64,000 bases of DNA, taken from NCBI RefSeq assembly GCF_036634195.1, contig NZ_JAZIFY010000001.1, positions 1,808,501-1,872,500 of the forward strand. The letters run 5' to 3'. The position numbers were made by a program, and so were the translations under genes. Under the pieces are notes generated by a model. The model did no database searches. It had not been told where the DNA came from and worked only from the letters and a program-made list of their open reading frames with translations. Shown piece by piece: positions 32,012 through 42,069 of the stretch. Every line of letters starts with the position of its first letter. Positions within the stretch are counted from its first letter, which is position 1. The DNA is from Streptomyces sp. P9-A4. Lineage in GTDB: Bacteria; Actinomycetota; Actinomycetes; Streptomycetales; Streptomycetaceae.

Positions 32012-32620
32012 ATGGACAGCAGCAGCACCCGACGCCAGGCCACGCGCGCGAAGCTCTACGAAGCGGCGGTCACCCTCATCGCGGAGCAGGGCTTCTCCGC
32101 GACGACCGTCGACGAGATCGCCGAGCGGGCCGGCGTGGCCAAGGGCACGGTCTACTACAACTTCAAGAGCAAGACCGAGCTGTTCGAGGAGTTGCTGCGC
32201 CACGGGGTGTCGCTGCTCGCGGCCTCGCTGCGCTCGGCGGCCGAGGAGACCGCCGAGCGCGGCGGGAGCCGGGTCGACGCGCTGGACGCGATGATCCGGG
32301 CGGGTCTCGTCTTCATCGACCGCTACCCGGCCTTCACCCAGCTGTACGTGGCCGAGCTGTGGCGCACCAACCGGGCCTGGAACTCGACGCTCCTGGTGGT
32401 CCGCGAGGAGGCCGTCGCGGTGGTCGAGGGGGTGCTGCGCGACGGGGTCGAGGCCGGTGAGCTGAGCGACGAGATCGACGTCCAGCTGACGGCGGCGGCA
32501 CTGGTCGGCATGGTGCTCGTGGCGGCGCTCGACTGGCAGGCCTTCCAGAGCGAGCGTTCGCTCGACGACGTGCACGCGGCGCTCTCCCGGCTGCTGCACG
32601 GCCGGGTGGGCGGCCGGTAG
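32012..32620 (+). CDS. TetR family transcriptional regulator
   Basis: 202 residues from ATG 32012; a GTG at 31979 would add 11 residues and cannot be excluded. The N-terminal helix-turn-helix is classic: AAVTLIAEQGFSATTVDEIAERAGVAKGTVYYNFKSKTELF. The C-terminal ligand domain is of ordinary length. It follows the YhgE-like gene by 43 bp, so it is probably co-transcribed and autoregulated through the palindrome ahead of the operon. Inducer unknown. Confidence 0.92.
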   Translation: MDSSSTRRQATRAKLYEAAVTLIAEQGFSATTVDEIAERAGVAKGTVYYNFKSKTELFEELLRHGVSLLAASLRSAAEETAERGGSRVDALDAMIRAGLVFIDRYPAFTQLYVAELWRTNRAWNSTLLVVREEAVAVVEGVLRDGVEAGELSDEIDVQLTAAALVGMVLVAALDWQAFQSERSLDDVHAALSRLLHGRVGGR

Positions 32621-32658
32621 CGAGCGGTACCGGCCGACAGGGCCGACGAGGGACACGC

Positions 32659-32721
32659 ACGGAGAAGGCCGGTGCGACGAGGCTCGATCCCCCCGAGCCC
32701 CGCCGCACCGGCCTTCTCCGT
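32659..32721 (+). terminator. Terminator of the YhgE/TetR operon
   Basis: A perfect 18-bp outer stem (ACGGAGAAGGCCGGTGCG, 32659-32676, with 32704-32721) whose loop contains a second small stem (GGCTCG/CGAGCC). Confidence 0.85.
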
Positions 32722-32899
32722 ACAGCGCCGTACGTCTCCGTACTCCCCCGTGGCACCCCCGTGCCCGTAGCGGCAGGCGCGCGGTCCCCGGTTCCGCGGC
32801 CCCGTGTCCGCGGTGCCCGGAGCCGCGCCCCTTCCGTGGACTCCACTCTTCCGCCTGGGCGGTGCCGCGCCCATCCGCGCACCTACTCATCTCGCCCCC

Positions 32900-32929
32900 T
32901 AGGTACGGATACTCAGTGCTGGTTACGAT
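32900..32929 (+). promoter_or_regulatory. Leaderless promoter of DUF4126 gene with MacR-box-like element
   Basis: The -10 hexamer TACGAT (32924-32929) lies exactly 7 nt before the GTG start, and there is no Shine-Dalgarno, so transcription should begin at the start codon. No -35 hexamer is visible; instead TAGGTACGGATACTCA (32900-32915) sits there, matching the palindromic TGAGTAC-nn-GTACTCA box I recall for MacR at 11 of 14 defined positions. Confidence 0.5.
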
Positions 32930-32936
32930 CGCCGAC

Positions 32937-33596
32937 GTGTCCGTACTCCCCCTGGTGTTCACCAGCGGCTGGGCGAGCGGGATCAACGCGTACGCGGTGG
33001 TCCTGCTGTTCGGCGTCTTCGGCGCGACCGGGCTCACCGACGAGGTGCCCGAGTCCTTGCAGCGCACCGATGTCCTCGTCGTCGCCGGCGTGCTGTTCCT
33101 CTGCGAGGCGGTGGCGGACAAGATCCCGTACGTCGACTCGATATGGGACTCCGTCCACACCGTGATCCGGCCGATCGCGGGCGCCGTGGTCGGGGCCCTG
33201 CTCGCCGGGCAGAACGGTTCGCTGCCGGAGCTGGCGGCGGGCGCGGTCGGCGGTTCGACGGCCTTGCTCAGCCACTTCGTGAAGGCCGGGACGAGGATGG
33301 CGGTCAACACCTCGCCGGAACCGTTCTCCAATGTCGCGCTGAGCCTGGCGGAGGACCTCGGGGTGGCGGCGATCGTCACCTTCGCGGTCTTCCACCCGGT
33401 GGCGGCGGCGGTCGTCGCGGCCGTCCTGCTCGCCCTCGGTCTGGCGATACTGGTCTTCCTCGCCCAGCGGATCCGGCGCTTCCTGCGCCGCAGGTCCCAG
33501 CGCCGCGAGGAGCGGCGGGTCGTGGACGTGGGGGCCCGCGTCCGGGACCGGCCGCCGGCCGGGAGCCGGGACGGGGACGGCTCGGAGCACTTCTGA
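32937..33596 (+). CDS. DUF4126 membrane protein
   Basis: 219 residues from GTG 32937 (MSVLPLVFTSGWASGINAYAVVLLFG). This start is chosen because the N-terminus then begins with the conserved hydrophobic motif and a -10 box lies 7 nt upstream. Upstream in-frame GTGs lack support. About five membrane segments; conserved DKIPYVDSIWDSVHTVIRP loop and NTSPEPFSN; a basic Arg-rich cytoplasmic tail. DUF4126 has no known function. Stands alone, followed 60 bp later by the oxidoreductase with its own promoter. Confidence 0.85.
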   Translation: MSVLPLVFTSGWASGINAYAVVLLFGVFGATGLTDEVPESLQRTDVLVVAGVLFLCEAVADKIPYVDSIWDSVHTVIRPIAGAVVGALLAGQNGSLPELAAGAVGGSTALLSHFVKAGTRMAVNTSPEPFSNVALSLAEDLGVAAIVTFAVFHPVAAAVVAAVLLALGLAILVFLAQRIRRFLRRRSQRREERRVVDVGARVRDRPPAGSRDGDGSEHF

Positions 33597-33643
33597 TCCC
33601 GCCGTGCGCCCCGGGCCCGTCCGGGGCTGTCGGAGACGCCGGA

Positions 33644-33649
33644 TAGGGT
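33644..33649 (+). promoter_or_regulatory. Leaderless -10 of the oxidoreductase gene
   Basis: TAGGGT ends 7 nt before the ATG at 33657; no ribosome-binding purine run precedes the start. No convincing -35 is seen. Confidence 0.5.
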
Positions 33650-33656
33650 CGCTGGC

Positions 33657-35090
33657 ATGGCACGGATTGTGGTGATCGGCGCGGGACTCGGCGCCATGTC
33701 GGCGGCGGCCCGGCTGGCCGTCGCGGGCCACCGGGTGACGGTGTACGAGCGGACCGCGACGTACGGCGGCGCGGTCGGCCGGTTCGAGCGGGACGGGTTC
33801 GCCTTCGACACGGGCCCGGGGCTGCTGCACCTGCCCGCCGTCTACCGGGATCTGTTCGTGAAGACCGGCAAGGAGCCCCTGGAGGACCGCGTCACACTGA
33901 CGCAGGTCGACCCGGCGGCCCGTCACGTCTTCGCCGACGGCACCCGCGTGGACCTGCCGAACGCCTCCCGGGCCGGCACGGTCGCCGCCCTGGACGCGGC
34001 GCTCGGCGCGGGCGCGGGCGAGCGCTGGGGTGCCTTCCTGACACGGGCCCGCGAGGCCTGGGACCGCACCCGGCGCCCACTCCTGGAGGAGCCGCAGCCG
34101 AAGGACCCCGCGCCACCGGTCGCCGACCCCTACCCGGCTCTGAAGACCGGTCTGCTGCGCCGCCCGACGACCACGCTCGCGCAGATCGGCGCGCGGGAGC
34201 TGCGCGACCCGCGGCTCATCGCCCTGCTCGACGCGTACGCCTGGTCGTACGGCTTCGACCCGGCCACCGCCCCGGCCTCGGCCGCCGTCCTGCCGTACAT
34301 GGAGCAGACCTTCGGCAGCTGGTACGTGGGCGGGGGGCTGCGGGCGCTGGCCGACGCGGTGTACGAGCGGTGCCGGAAGCGCCGGGTCGAGTTCGTCTTC
34401 GACTCGCCCGTGGAGGACGTCCTGGAGAAGGACGGCCGCGCCGTGGGCGTCCGGCTCGCCGGAGGGGAGACGGTCGAGGCCGACCATGTCGTCTCGGGCG
34501 CCCCGGTGCCCGCCCTCTACCAGGACCATGTCGTCGAGTGGGGCCACGGCGACGACCGGCCGCGCTACCAGGCCGTCCGGACGGGCCGGGTGACGGTCTG
34601 TCTGGCCCTGCGCGGGCCCAGGGAGGCGGACGCGGTCCACCGCGCGGTCGTGCACGCGGACGGCGGGCGGCCGACGGTGACCGTCCTTCGGCCGGACGAC
34701 CCGGCGCTGCACCCGGACGGTGCGTACGAGTCGGTGACGGTCACGGCGACCGTGCGGACCTCCCCCGGGCAGGACTGGGAGTCCTTCGCCGACCGGATGG
34801 TCGAGGCCGCCGGGCTCGCGGTCCCGGGTCTCGCGGAGCGTCTGCTGTGGCGGCACGTCCGCACCCCTGAGGACGTACGGCGGGACACCGGCGCGGCCGA
34901 GGTGCCCGGTCCGGCGCTGGCCGGGGCCCGGGGACTGCTGCTGCCCGCCGACAACCGCTCGCCGCTGCCGGGGCTCTGGTTCGCGGGCGGCTGGTCGCAC
35001 CCGGGCGGCGGTCTCGCCCACGCGGGCATGTCGGGCGCGCTGGTGGCCGGACTGATCGTGGAGGGAACGGACTTCCGCGGCTCCCAGTAG
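33657..35090 (+). CDS. Phytoene-desaturase-like NAD(P)/FAD-dependent oxidoreductase
   Basis: 477 residues. N-terminal dinucleotide fold VVIGAGLGAMSAAARLAVAGHRVTVYER, followed by the GG-motif region TYGGAVGRFERDGFAFDTGPGLLHLP that typifies phytoene dehydrogenase/CrtI relatives. The C-terminal FAD motif is LWFAGGWSHPGGGLAHAGMSG. No carotenoid biosynthesis genes are nearby, so the substrate is unknown. It ends in a bidirectional hairpin shared with the convergent gene. Confidence 0.88.
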   Translation: MARIVVIGAGLGAMSAAARLAVAGHRVTVYERTATYGGAVGRFERDGFAFDTGPGLLHLPAVYRDLFVKTGKEPLEDRVTLTQVDPAARHVFADGTRVDLPNASRAGTVAALDAALGAGAGERWGAFLTRAREAWDRTRRPLLEEPQPKDPAPPVADPYPALKTGLLRRPTTTLAQIGARELRDPRLIALLDAYAWSYGFDPATAPASAAVLPYMEQTFGSWYVGGGLRALADAVYERCRKRRVEFVFDSPVEDVLEKDGRAVGVRLAGGETVEADHVVSGAPVPALYQDHVVEWGHGDDRPRYQAVRTGRVTVCLALRGPREADAVHRAVVHADGGRPTVTVLRPDDPALHPDGAYESVTVTATVRTSPGQDWESFADRMVEAAGLAVPGLAERLLWRHVRTPEDVRRDTGAAEVPGPALAGARGLLLPADNRSPLPGLWFAGGWSHPGGGLAHAGMSGALVAGLIVEGTDFRGSQ

Positions 35091-35121
35091 GGGCTGCCGG
35101 GGGGGCGGACGTCGGGGTGGG

Positions 35122-35145
35122 GTCGGGGGCCGGTGGGCCCCCGAC
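35122..35145. terminator. Bidirectional hairpin between convergent genes
   Basis: A 10-bp perfect stem (GTCGGGGGCC/GGCCCCCGAC) with a GGTG loop lies between the oxidoreductase stop and the end of the convergent gene. Confidence 0.75.
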
Positions 35146-35151
35146 GGTCGC

Positions 35152-36000
35152 TCAGTACCGGTACTGCTGCTGGTCGTCCGGGTGCGGCTCCCAGCCGTAC
35201 TGCTCGGGACCCTGCTGCTGGGGCTGCTGCGGCTGCTGCGGCTGGACGGGCTGGTCGGTGTCGCGCTGCTGCGGCACCCAGACCCCGCCGGGCGGCGTGT
35301 CGTAGGTGTACGAGGGGGCGTAGGAGTCGCCGTAGTACGTGCCGTACTGCTGGGCGTCGGTCCCCGGACCGATGTACGGGTCGGAGTAGGCGGCGTACTG
35401 CTGCTGCCCCGCGGTGTCGTAGCCGTAGGCCGGCTGCTGCTGGTCGTACGCCGGCGCGTACGGGTCGTGGCCCGGGGTCGCGTACCCCGTCGTGTAGCCG
35501 GTGCTGTGGGCGGCGGCACCGTGACCGGCGTCGTGGCCCGTGTCGTGCCCGCCGCCGTAGACCCCGTACTGGCCGGTGTCCTCGGGCAGCGGCAGGGGCT
35601 CGTAGACCGCGGTGGTCTCGGCGGCGACCGGTTCGCCCGGACCGGGGAACGGGGACTCCTCGCCCTCGTAGGACAGCTCGGTGACCTCAAGGGTGGGCCC
35701 GGCCTGCGCCGGAGCGCCCGAGCGCCGCCGGCGGCTGGCGCCCGGGCTGCCGCCGATCGCCCAGCCGGTGGAGAAGCCGCGGCGGAAGGAGAGCGTCACA
35801 TAGGTCTGGCCGACGGCGAAGGCGACCGCCCCGGCGACGATCACCGCCACCGAGGGCAGCAGCACGCCGAGGACCACGCCGAGGAAACCGGTGAAGGCGA
35901 GTAGTCGCCAACGCAGCCGTGCCTTGTACTGGAGGAGCACCTCCCCCAGCAACCACAGCGCAACCACGCCGAACGCGATGTAGAGGACCGTCCACCCCAT
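35152..36000 (-). CDS. Membrane protein with Tyr/Gln/Gly-rich low-complexity tail
   Basis: 282 residues, function not recognised. Residues 1-70 form two to three membrane helices (WTVLYIAFGVVALWLLGEVLL and FLGVVLGVLLPSVAVIVAGAV). A basic cluster near SRRRRSG follows, then about 170 residues dominated by Tyr, Gln, Gly, Pro, His and Asp, ending in Gln/Pro repeats. Such tails are usually disordered and can drive assembly. ATG start with GAGAGGGG upstream. It follows metF by 54 bp in the same direction. Confidence 0.8.
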   Translation of the reverse strand: MGWTVLYIAFGVVALWLLGEVLLQYKARLRWRLLAFTGFLGVVLGVLLPSVAVIVAGAVAFAVGQTYVTLSFRRGFSTGWAIGGSPGASRRRRSGAPAQAGPTLEVTELSYEGEESPFPGPGEPVAAETTAVYEPLPLPEDTGQYGVYGGGHDTGHDAGHGAAAHSTGYTTGYATPGHDPYAPAYDQQQPAYGYDTAGQQQYAAYSDPYIGPGTDAQQYGTYYGDSYAPSYTYDTPPGGVWVPQQRDTDQPVQPQQPQQPQQQGPEQYGWEPHPDDQQQYRY

Positions 36001-36054
36001 GCCCCGCCGCCCCTCTCCACGGTCACCGCCGCGGGTCGGGGCGGGTACGACCGG

Positions 36055-36972
36055 TCACGACTGCTGGTGCAGTCCGAGATTCTCGTAGATCTCGAGCGTC
36101 GCGGTGGAGCTGTTCAGCGTGATGAAGTGCAGTCCGGGGACACCCTCGGAGAGCAGCCGCGCGCAGAACTCCGTCGCGAACTCGATACCGATGGAGCGTA
36201 CAGCGGCGGGATCGTCCTTGACGGCGAGGATGCGGTCTTTCACGTCCGGGGGGAACGCGGCGTTGCTCAACTGGGGCAGCCGGTCGAGGGTCTTCACGTT
36301 CACGACGGGCATGACCTCGGGGATGATCGGGGTCTCGCAGCCCGCCTTGGCGACGCTGTCGCGGAGCCGCAGATAGGCCTCCGGGTCGAAGAACATCTGG
36401 GTGATCGCGTAGTCGGCGCCCGCACGGCACTTGTCCACGAAGTGCCGGATGTCCGAGTCCCAGTCGGCGGACCGGGGGTGCATCTCGGGGAAGGCGGCGA
36501 CGCCCACGCAGAAGTCGCCGGACTCCTTGATCAGCCGGACCAGGTCGGCGGCGTACTTCACGCCCTCGGGGTGCTCGACCCACTCGCCCAGCGGGTCGCC
36601 CGCCGGGTCGCCGCGGAGCGCGAGCATGTTGCGGATGCCGGCGTCGGCGTACTGGCCGAGGACGTTGCGCAGCTCGGCGACCGAGTGGTCGACGGCGGTG
36701 AGGTGGGCGACCGGGGTGAGCGTGGTGTCGGAGGCGATCTTCTGGGTCGCCTTCACGGTGCCGCGGCGGGTGGTGCCGCCCGCCCCGTAGGTCACGGAGA
36801 CGAAGCTCGGCCCGACGGCCTCGACCCGGCGCATCGCGTTCCAGAGGACCTGCTCGCCCTTCTCGGTCCGGGGCGCGTAGAACTCGAAGGAGTACGACGT
36901 GCCGCCGGAAGCGAGGATCTCGCGGACCGTGCGGGCGCGGTCCGAGCGGACGGAAGCGGTACCAAGGGCCAT
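36055..36972 (-). CDS. metF: Methylenetetrahydrofolate reductase
   Basis: Reduces 5,10-methylene-THF to 5-methyl-THF for methionine synthesis. 305 residues, FAD-dependent barrel. Diagnostic segments: [13 protein letters not shown] (active-site Glu), [20 protein letters not shown], and [13 protein letters not shown]. Length is normal. No Shine-Dalgarno precedes the ATG; a -10-like TAACCT lies 6 nt upstream, so the mRNA is probably leaderless and cannot carry a SAM riboswitch. Equivalent to Rv2172c in the mycobacterial block. Confidence 0.97.
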   Translation of the reverse strand: MALGTASVRSDRARTVREILASGGTSYSFEFYAPRTEKGEQVLWNAMRRVEAVGPSFVSVTYGAGGTTRRGTVKATQKIASDTTLTPVAHLTAVDHSVAELRNVLGQYADAGIRNMLALRGDPAGDPLGEWVEHPEGVKYAADLVRLIKESGDFCVGVAAFPEMHPRSADWDSDIRHFVDKCRAGADYAITQMFFDPEAYLRLRDSVAKAGCETPIIPEVMPVVNVKTLDRLPQLSNAAFPPDVKDRILAVKDDPAAVRSIGIEFATEFCARLLSEGVPGLHFITLNSSTATLEIYENLGLHQQS

Positions 36973-36978
36973 ACGGGC

Positions 36979-36984
36979 AGGTTA
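36979..36984 (-). promoter_or_regulatory. Leaderless -10 of metF
   Basis: On the minus strand TAACCT ends 6 nt before the metF ATG with no purine-rich ribosome site between. Confidence 0.5.
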
Positions 36985-37011
36985 GACGGGCTCCGGCGAG
37001 CGGCGTCATCG

Positions 37012-37042
37012 GTGTCCGAGTGATGGACACCTTTTCGGACAC
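37012..37042. repeat. Inverted repeat upstream of metF
   Basis: Arms GTGTCCGA (37012-37019) and TCGGACAC (37035-37042) are perfect complements 15 nt apart, and a further GGACAC lies between them. Located about 40 bp upstream of the metF start, in the 137-bp gap that also follows thiE. Operator or terminator function cannot be told apart. Confidence 0.5.
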
Positions 37043-37109
37043 ATCGCCGTTCGGCGAGGGCCTCCCGAACGGACCCGCTCCCGCCCGTGCGCCTTCGCGC
37101 GCGCGGGCG

Positions 37110-37763
37110 CTACGCTCCGGCGCGCTCCCGCACCCGCTTGGCGAGCGCGGCCGTCGCCGCGGCCGGGTCGTCGGCCTCGGTGATCGCCCGGACGACCACG
37201 ATCCGGCGCGCTCCGGCGTCCAGGACCTGATCGAGGTTGGTCTCGTCGATGCCGCCGATGGCGAACCAGGGCCGGTCCTGGGCCAGGCCGGCCGCGTACC
37301 GCACGAGGTCGAGCCCCGGCGCGTACCGCCCCGGCTTGGTGGGGGTGGGCCAGCAGGGCCCGGTGCAGAAGTAGTCGACGCCCGGTTCGACGGCGGCCGC
37401 GGCGGCCTCGCTCTCGGCGTGGCAGGAGCGGCCGATCAGGACCTCCTCGCCGAGGATCGCGCGGGCGGCGGGCACGGGCAGGTCGCCCTGCCCGAGGTGG
37501 AGCACGTCGGAGCCGATGGCGTGGGCGACGTCGGCCCGGTCGTTCACCGCGAGGAGCTTGCCGTGGCGGCGGGCGGCGTCGGCGAGGACGGCCAGGTGCT
37601 CCAGCTCCTCGCCGGCCTCCATGCCCTTGTCGCGGAGCTGCACGATGTCGACGCCGGAGGAGAGCACGGCGTCGAGGAAGGCGGGCAGGTCGCCCTGGCG
37701 CTTCCGGGCGTCGGTGCAGAGGTAGAGCCGGGCGTCGGCGAGCTGCTCACGAGGCGTGGGCAT
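37110..37763 (-). CDS. thiE: Thiamine-phosphate synthase ThiE
   Basis: Joins the thiazole and pyrimidine halves to thiamine monophosphate. 217 residues, TIM barrel. [43 protein letters not shown] and the [11 protein letters not shown] phosphate/pyrophosphate loop are all present, as is [12 protein letters not shown] start with a G-rich site upstream. It is transcribed away from thiO-thiS-thiG and lacks its own TPP riboswitch, so its regulation differs from the thiazole genes. Confidence 0.96.
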   Translation of the reverse strand: MPTPREQLADARLYLCTDARKRQGDLPAFLDAVLSSGVDIVQLRDKGMEAGEELEHLAVLADAARRHGKLLAVNDRADVAHAIGSDVLHLGQGDLPVPAARAILGEEVLIGRSCHAESEAAAAAVEPGVDYFCTGPCWPTPTKPGRYAPGLDLVRYAAGLAQDRPWFAIGGIDETNLDQVLDAGARRIVVVRAITEADDPAAATAALAKRVRERAGA

Positions 37764-37781
37764 GGGTGGGTTCCCCCCGTC

Positions 37782-37835
37782 GGTGTCGCCGGTGCCGCGG
37801 CGGCCGGCCCGTCCGGGGCCGGTCGCCGCGACACC
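37782..37835 (-). terminator. Hairpin after the Rv2175c-like gene
   Basis: Outer arms GGTGTCGC/GCGACACC enclose an inner GC stem (GCGGCGGCCGGCCC and near-complement). It lies between the Rv2175c-like stop and the thiE start on the minus strand. Confidence 0.6.
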
Positions 37836-37865
37836 CGCTGCTGGTGTCTTCGGTGCGTGCGGGCG

Positions 37866-38231
37866 TCAGAGGGCGAGCGCCTGGGCGCGGCGCTTCACCT
37901 CCGTGCCACGGTTCTCGTTGAGCGCCTGCGCGGGCGTGCCCGGCAGGCTCTCGTCCGGAGTGAAGAGCCACTCCAGCATCTCCTCGTCGGTGAAGCCGTC
38001 GTCCCGCAGCACGGTCAGGAGCCCGACGAGCCCCTTGACGATCTTGTCGCCCTGGATGAAGGCGGCGGGGATCTGCAGGGCGTTGTTCTCGCCGCGGCGC
38101 ACGGCGATGAGCTGACCTTCCTTGATCAGCTGCCGCACGCGCGTCACCTCGACATCGAGCATCTCCGCGATGTCGGGCACGTAGAGCCAGGCGGGGACGA
38201 GCGCATCGATCTTTACGTCAATCTCGGTCAC
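37866..38231 (-). CDS. Rv2175c-like winged-helix DNA-binding protein
   Basis: 121 residues. LYVPDIAEMLDVEVTRVRQLIKEGQLIAVRRGENNALQIPAAFIQ is an atypical MerR-like helix-turn-helix; the C-terminal half (KGLVGLLTVLRDDGFTDEEMLEWLFTPDESLPGTPAQAL) matches the Rv2175c family. In M. tuberculosis Rv2175c is a substrate of the PASTA kinase PknL, phosphorylated on a Thr in an N-terminal extension that reduces DNA binding. This protein lacks that extension. GTG start. A PASTA kinase is encoded 4 kb away rather than adjacent. Confidence 0.88.
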   Translation of the reverse strand: MTEIDVKIDALVPAWLYVPDIAEMLDVEVTRVRQLIKEGQLIAVRRGENNALQIPAAFIQGDKIVKGLVGLLTVLRDDGFTDEEMLEWLFTPDESLPGTPAQALNENRGTEVKRRAQALAL

Positions 38232-38274
38232 GGGACAAGCCTGCCATCCCGGACCGACAGCCGGTAGTCGGGCC

Positions 38275-39489
38275 CTACCGGACGGCCGCCTTCAGGGGTA
38301 CGGAGGGGTCCGCCGCGCGGGCGGGATCGACGGCGGTGGCCGTCTCGATGAGCTTGCGGCCCTGGGCCAGATCGCGCGGGCGGCCGACGGCGAGCAGGGC
38401 GACCGGCACCCCGGCCCGCAGCCAGAGCACGGACCAGGCCTCGTCCGCCGGGTCCCCGCGCCAGAGCAGCTCGTCCGCGTGGGCGTGGTGTCCGGCGTAC
38501 TGGACGAAGCGGCCGAACTGCTCGGACCAGAAGTACGGGACGGGGTCGTAGGGGGCGTCGCCGGCGCCGGTGATCGCCTCGGCGACCGTGCGGGGGCCCT
38601 GGAGGGCGTTGTCCCAGTGGTGGACCAGGAGCCGTTCCCCGTAGCGGGCGGAGGGGAAGGAGGCGCAGTCGCCGACGGCGTACACATCGGGCAGGGAAGT
38701 GCGCAGCCGCGCGTCGGCGGTGACCGCGCCGCTCGGGTCGAGGGCGATGCCGGAGCCGGCCAGCCAGCCGGTGGCGGGGCGGGCGCCGATGCCGACGACG
38801 ACGGCGTCGGCGGGCAGCTCGCGGCCGTCGTCGAGGACGACCCGGCCGGGTTCGACGGCGGCCACGCGCGCGTGGGTGAGGAGTTCGGCGCCGTTCGCCC
38901 CGTACCACTCGGCCATCGGGGCGGTGACCTCGGCGGGCAGGGCGCCCGCGAGGGGGCGGCCTGCGGCCTCGACGACGGTGACGGCGCAGCCGGCGGCGCG
39001 CGCGGCGGTGGCGAACTCGGCGCCGATCCATCCGGCGCCGACCACCACGACGTCGTGGCGGCGCTCCAGGACGGGTCCGAGGCGCACGGCGTCGTCGAGG
39101 GTGCGCAGCAGATGGACCCCGGGGACGCCCTCGCTGCCGGGCAGCGTGACGGGGTGGGCGCCGGTGGCGACGACCAGGGTGTCGTAGCCGACGGGCCCGG
39201 CCTCGGTGTCGATCTCGTGGTCGGCGGCGCGCAGTCCGGTGACGTCGAGGCCGAGGCGGAGGTCGACGCGGAGGTCATCGAAGTCGATGTCGAAGGCGGA
39301 GTCCTCGGCCTTGCCGAGGAGGACGGCCTTGGAGAGCGGGGGCCGGTCGTAGGGCTGGTGGGGTTCGGCCCCGATGAGGGTCACGGGGCCGGTGAAGCCC
39401 TGTTCGCGCAGGGCGACGGCGGTCTGGACGCCCGCCATCCCGGCGCCGACGATCACGACATGCTGCTGGGGCTGCTTCTGCTCGCTCAC
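38275..39489 (-). CDS. Ferredoxin-reductase-like FAD/NAD(P) oxidoreductase
   Basis: 404 residues of the Rhodococcus-type ferredoxin reductase family. FAD-binding VVIVGAGMAGVQTAVALREQG, NAD-binding VVVVGAGWIGAEFATAARAAG, VYAVGDCASFPS and a C-terminal reductase domain. No ferredoxin, Rieske or P450 gene is adjacent, so the electron acceptor is unknown. GTG start; upstream AAGGTGG can serve either as ribosome site or, read as TAAGGT 6 nt away, as a leaderless -10. Divergent from the thiO riboswitch. Confidence 0.92.
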   Translation of the reverse strand: MSEQKQPQQHVVIVGAGMAGVQTAVALREQGFTGPVTLIGAEPHQPYDRPPLSKAVLLGKAEDSAFDIDFDDLRVDLRLGLDVTGLRAADHEIDTEAGPVGYDTLVVATGAHPVTLPGSEGVPGVHLLRTLDDAVRLGPVLERRHDVVVVGAGWIGAEFATAARAAGCAVTVVEAAGRPLAGALPAEVTAPMAEWYGANGAELLTHARVAAVEPGRVVLDDGRELPADAVVVGIGARPATGWLAGSGIALDPSGAVTADARLRTSLPDVYAVGDCASFPSARYGERLLVHHWDNALQGPRTVAEAITGAGDAPYDPVPYFWSEQFGRFVQYAGHHAHADELLWRGDPADEAWSVLWLRAGVPVALLAVGRPRDLAQGRKLIETATAVDPARAADPSVPLKAAVR

Positions 39490-39534
39490 CCGACCACCTT
39501 ACGCATCTGACGGACCGTCAGGAAGGGTGGGGCC

Positions 39535-39563
39535 TGGGACCGCACCGGGCCTGCGGTTAGTCT
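39535..39563 (+). promoter_or_regulatory. Putative thiOSG promoter
   Basis: TAGTCT (39558-39563) with TGGGAC 17 nt upstream (39535-39540) would start RNA near 39570, just before the riboswitch. The -35 is weak. Confidence 0.45.
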
Positions 39564-39576
39564 GGCGGGCGTAAAG

Positions 39577-39672
39577 CACTCGCGGGAGCCCGGACGCACC
39601 GGGCTGAGAGGGAGGCTGGGACGGCCTCCGACCGTACGAACCTGATCCGGGTCATGCCGGCGAAGGGAGGGG
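39577..39672 (+). promoter_or_regulatory. TPP riboswitch (THI element)
   Basis: The conserved TPP aptamer segments are present in order: GCGGGAGCCC, the CTGAGA pyrimidine-sensor box in GGGCTGAGAGGGAGGC, CGACCGTACGAACCTGATC, CCGGGTCATGCCGG and the closing GCGAAGGGAGG. The last segment doubles as the ribosome site of thiO, so ligand binding should hide it and block translation. It controls thiO and, by coupling, thiS and thiG. Confidence 0.93.
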
Positions 39673-39682
39673 CTGGACGCCC

Positions 39683-41927
<2,245 letters not shown>

Positions 41928-42056
41928 TCCGGAGGGCCGCCGGCCCGCCGGGCCCGTACGGCCCCCGCTGCGGCGCCCGTACGGTGCCGGTGCGGCGCTC
42001 GTCACAGCTGCGCTGCAGTACCGGGGCATCCGCGCGGGGGCCGGGTCCACGGCTCG

Positions 42057-42062
42057 TAGACT
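42057..42062 (+). promoter_or_regulatory. Leaderless -10 of the PASTA kinase gene
   Basis: TAGACT ends exactly 7 nt before the GTG start with no ribosome site. No clear -35. Confidence 0.5.
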
Positions 42063-42069
42063 CGACGCC

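Larger units (their letters stand above)
32621..32936. other. Intergenic region between tetR and DUF4126 genes
   Basis: This 316-bp stretch has no credible gene. It holds a strong branched terminator (32659-32721), about 170 bp of featureless GC-rich sequence, and at its end the DUF4126 promoter with a palindrome-like element at 32900-32915. Confidence 0.7.

Noticed and set aside
36973..37109. SAM- or SAH-type riboswitch ahead of metF
   Set aside because: The apparent -10 is 6 nt from the start codon, leaving no leader, and no aptamer motif is visible.
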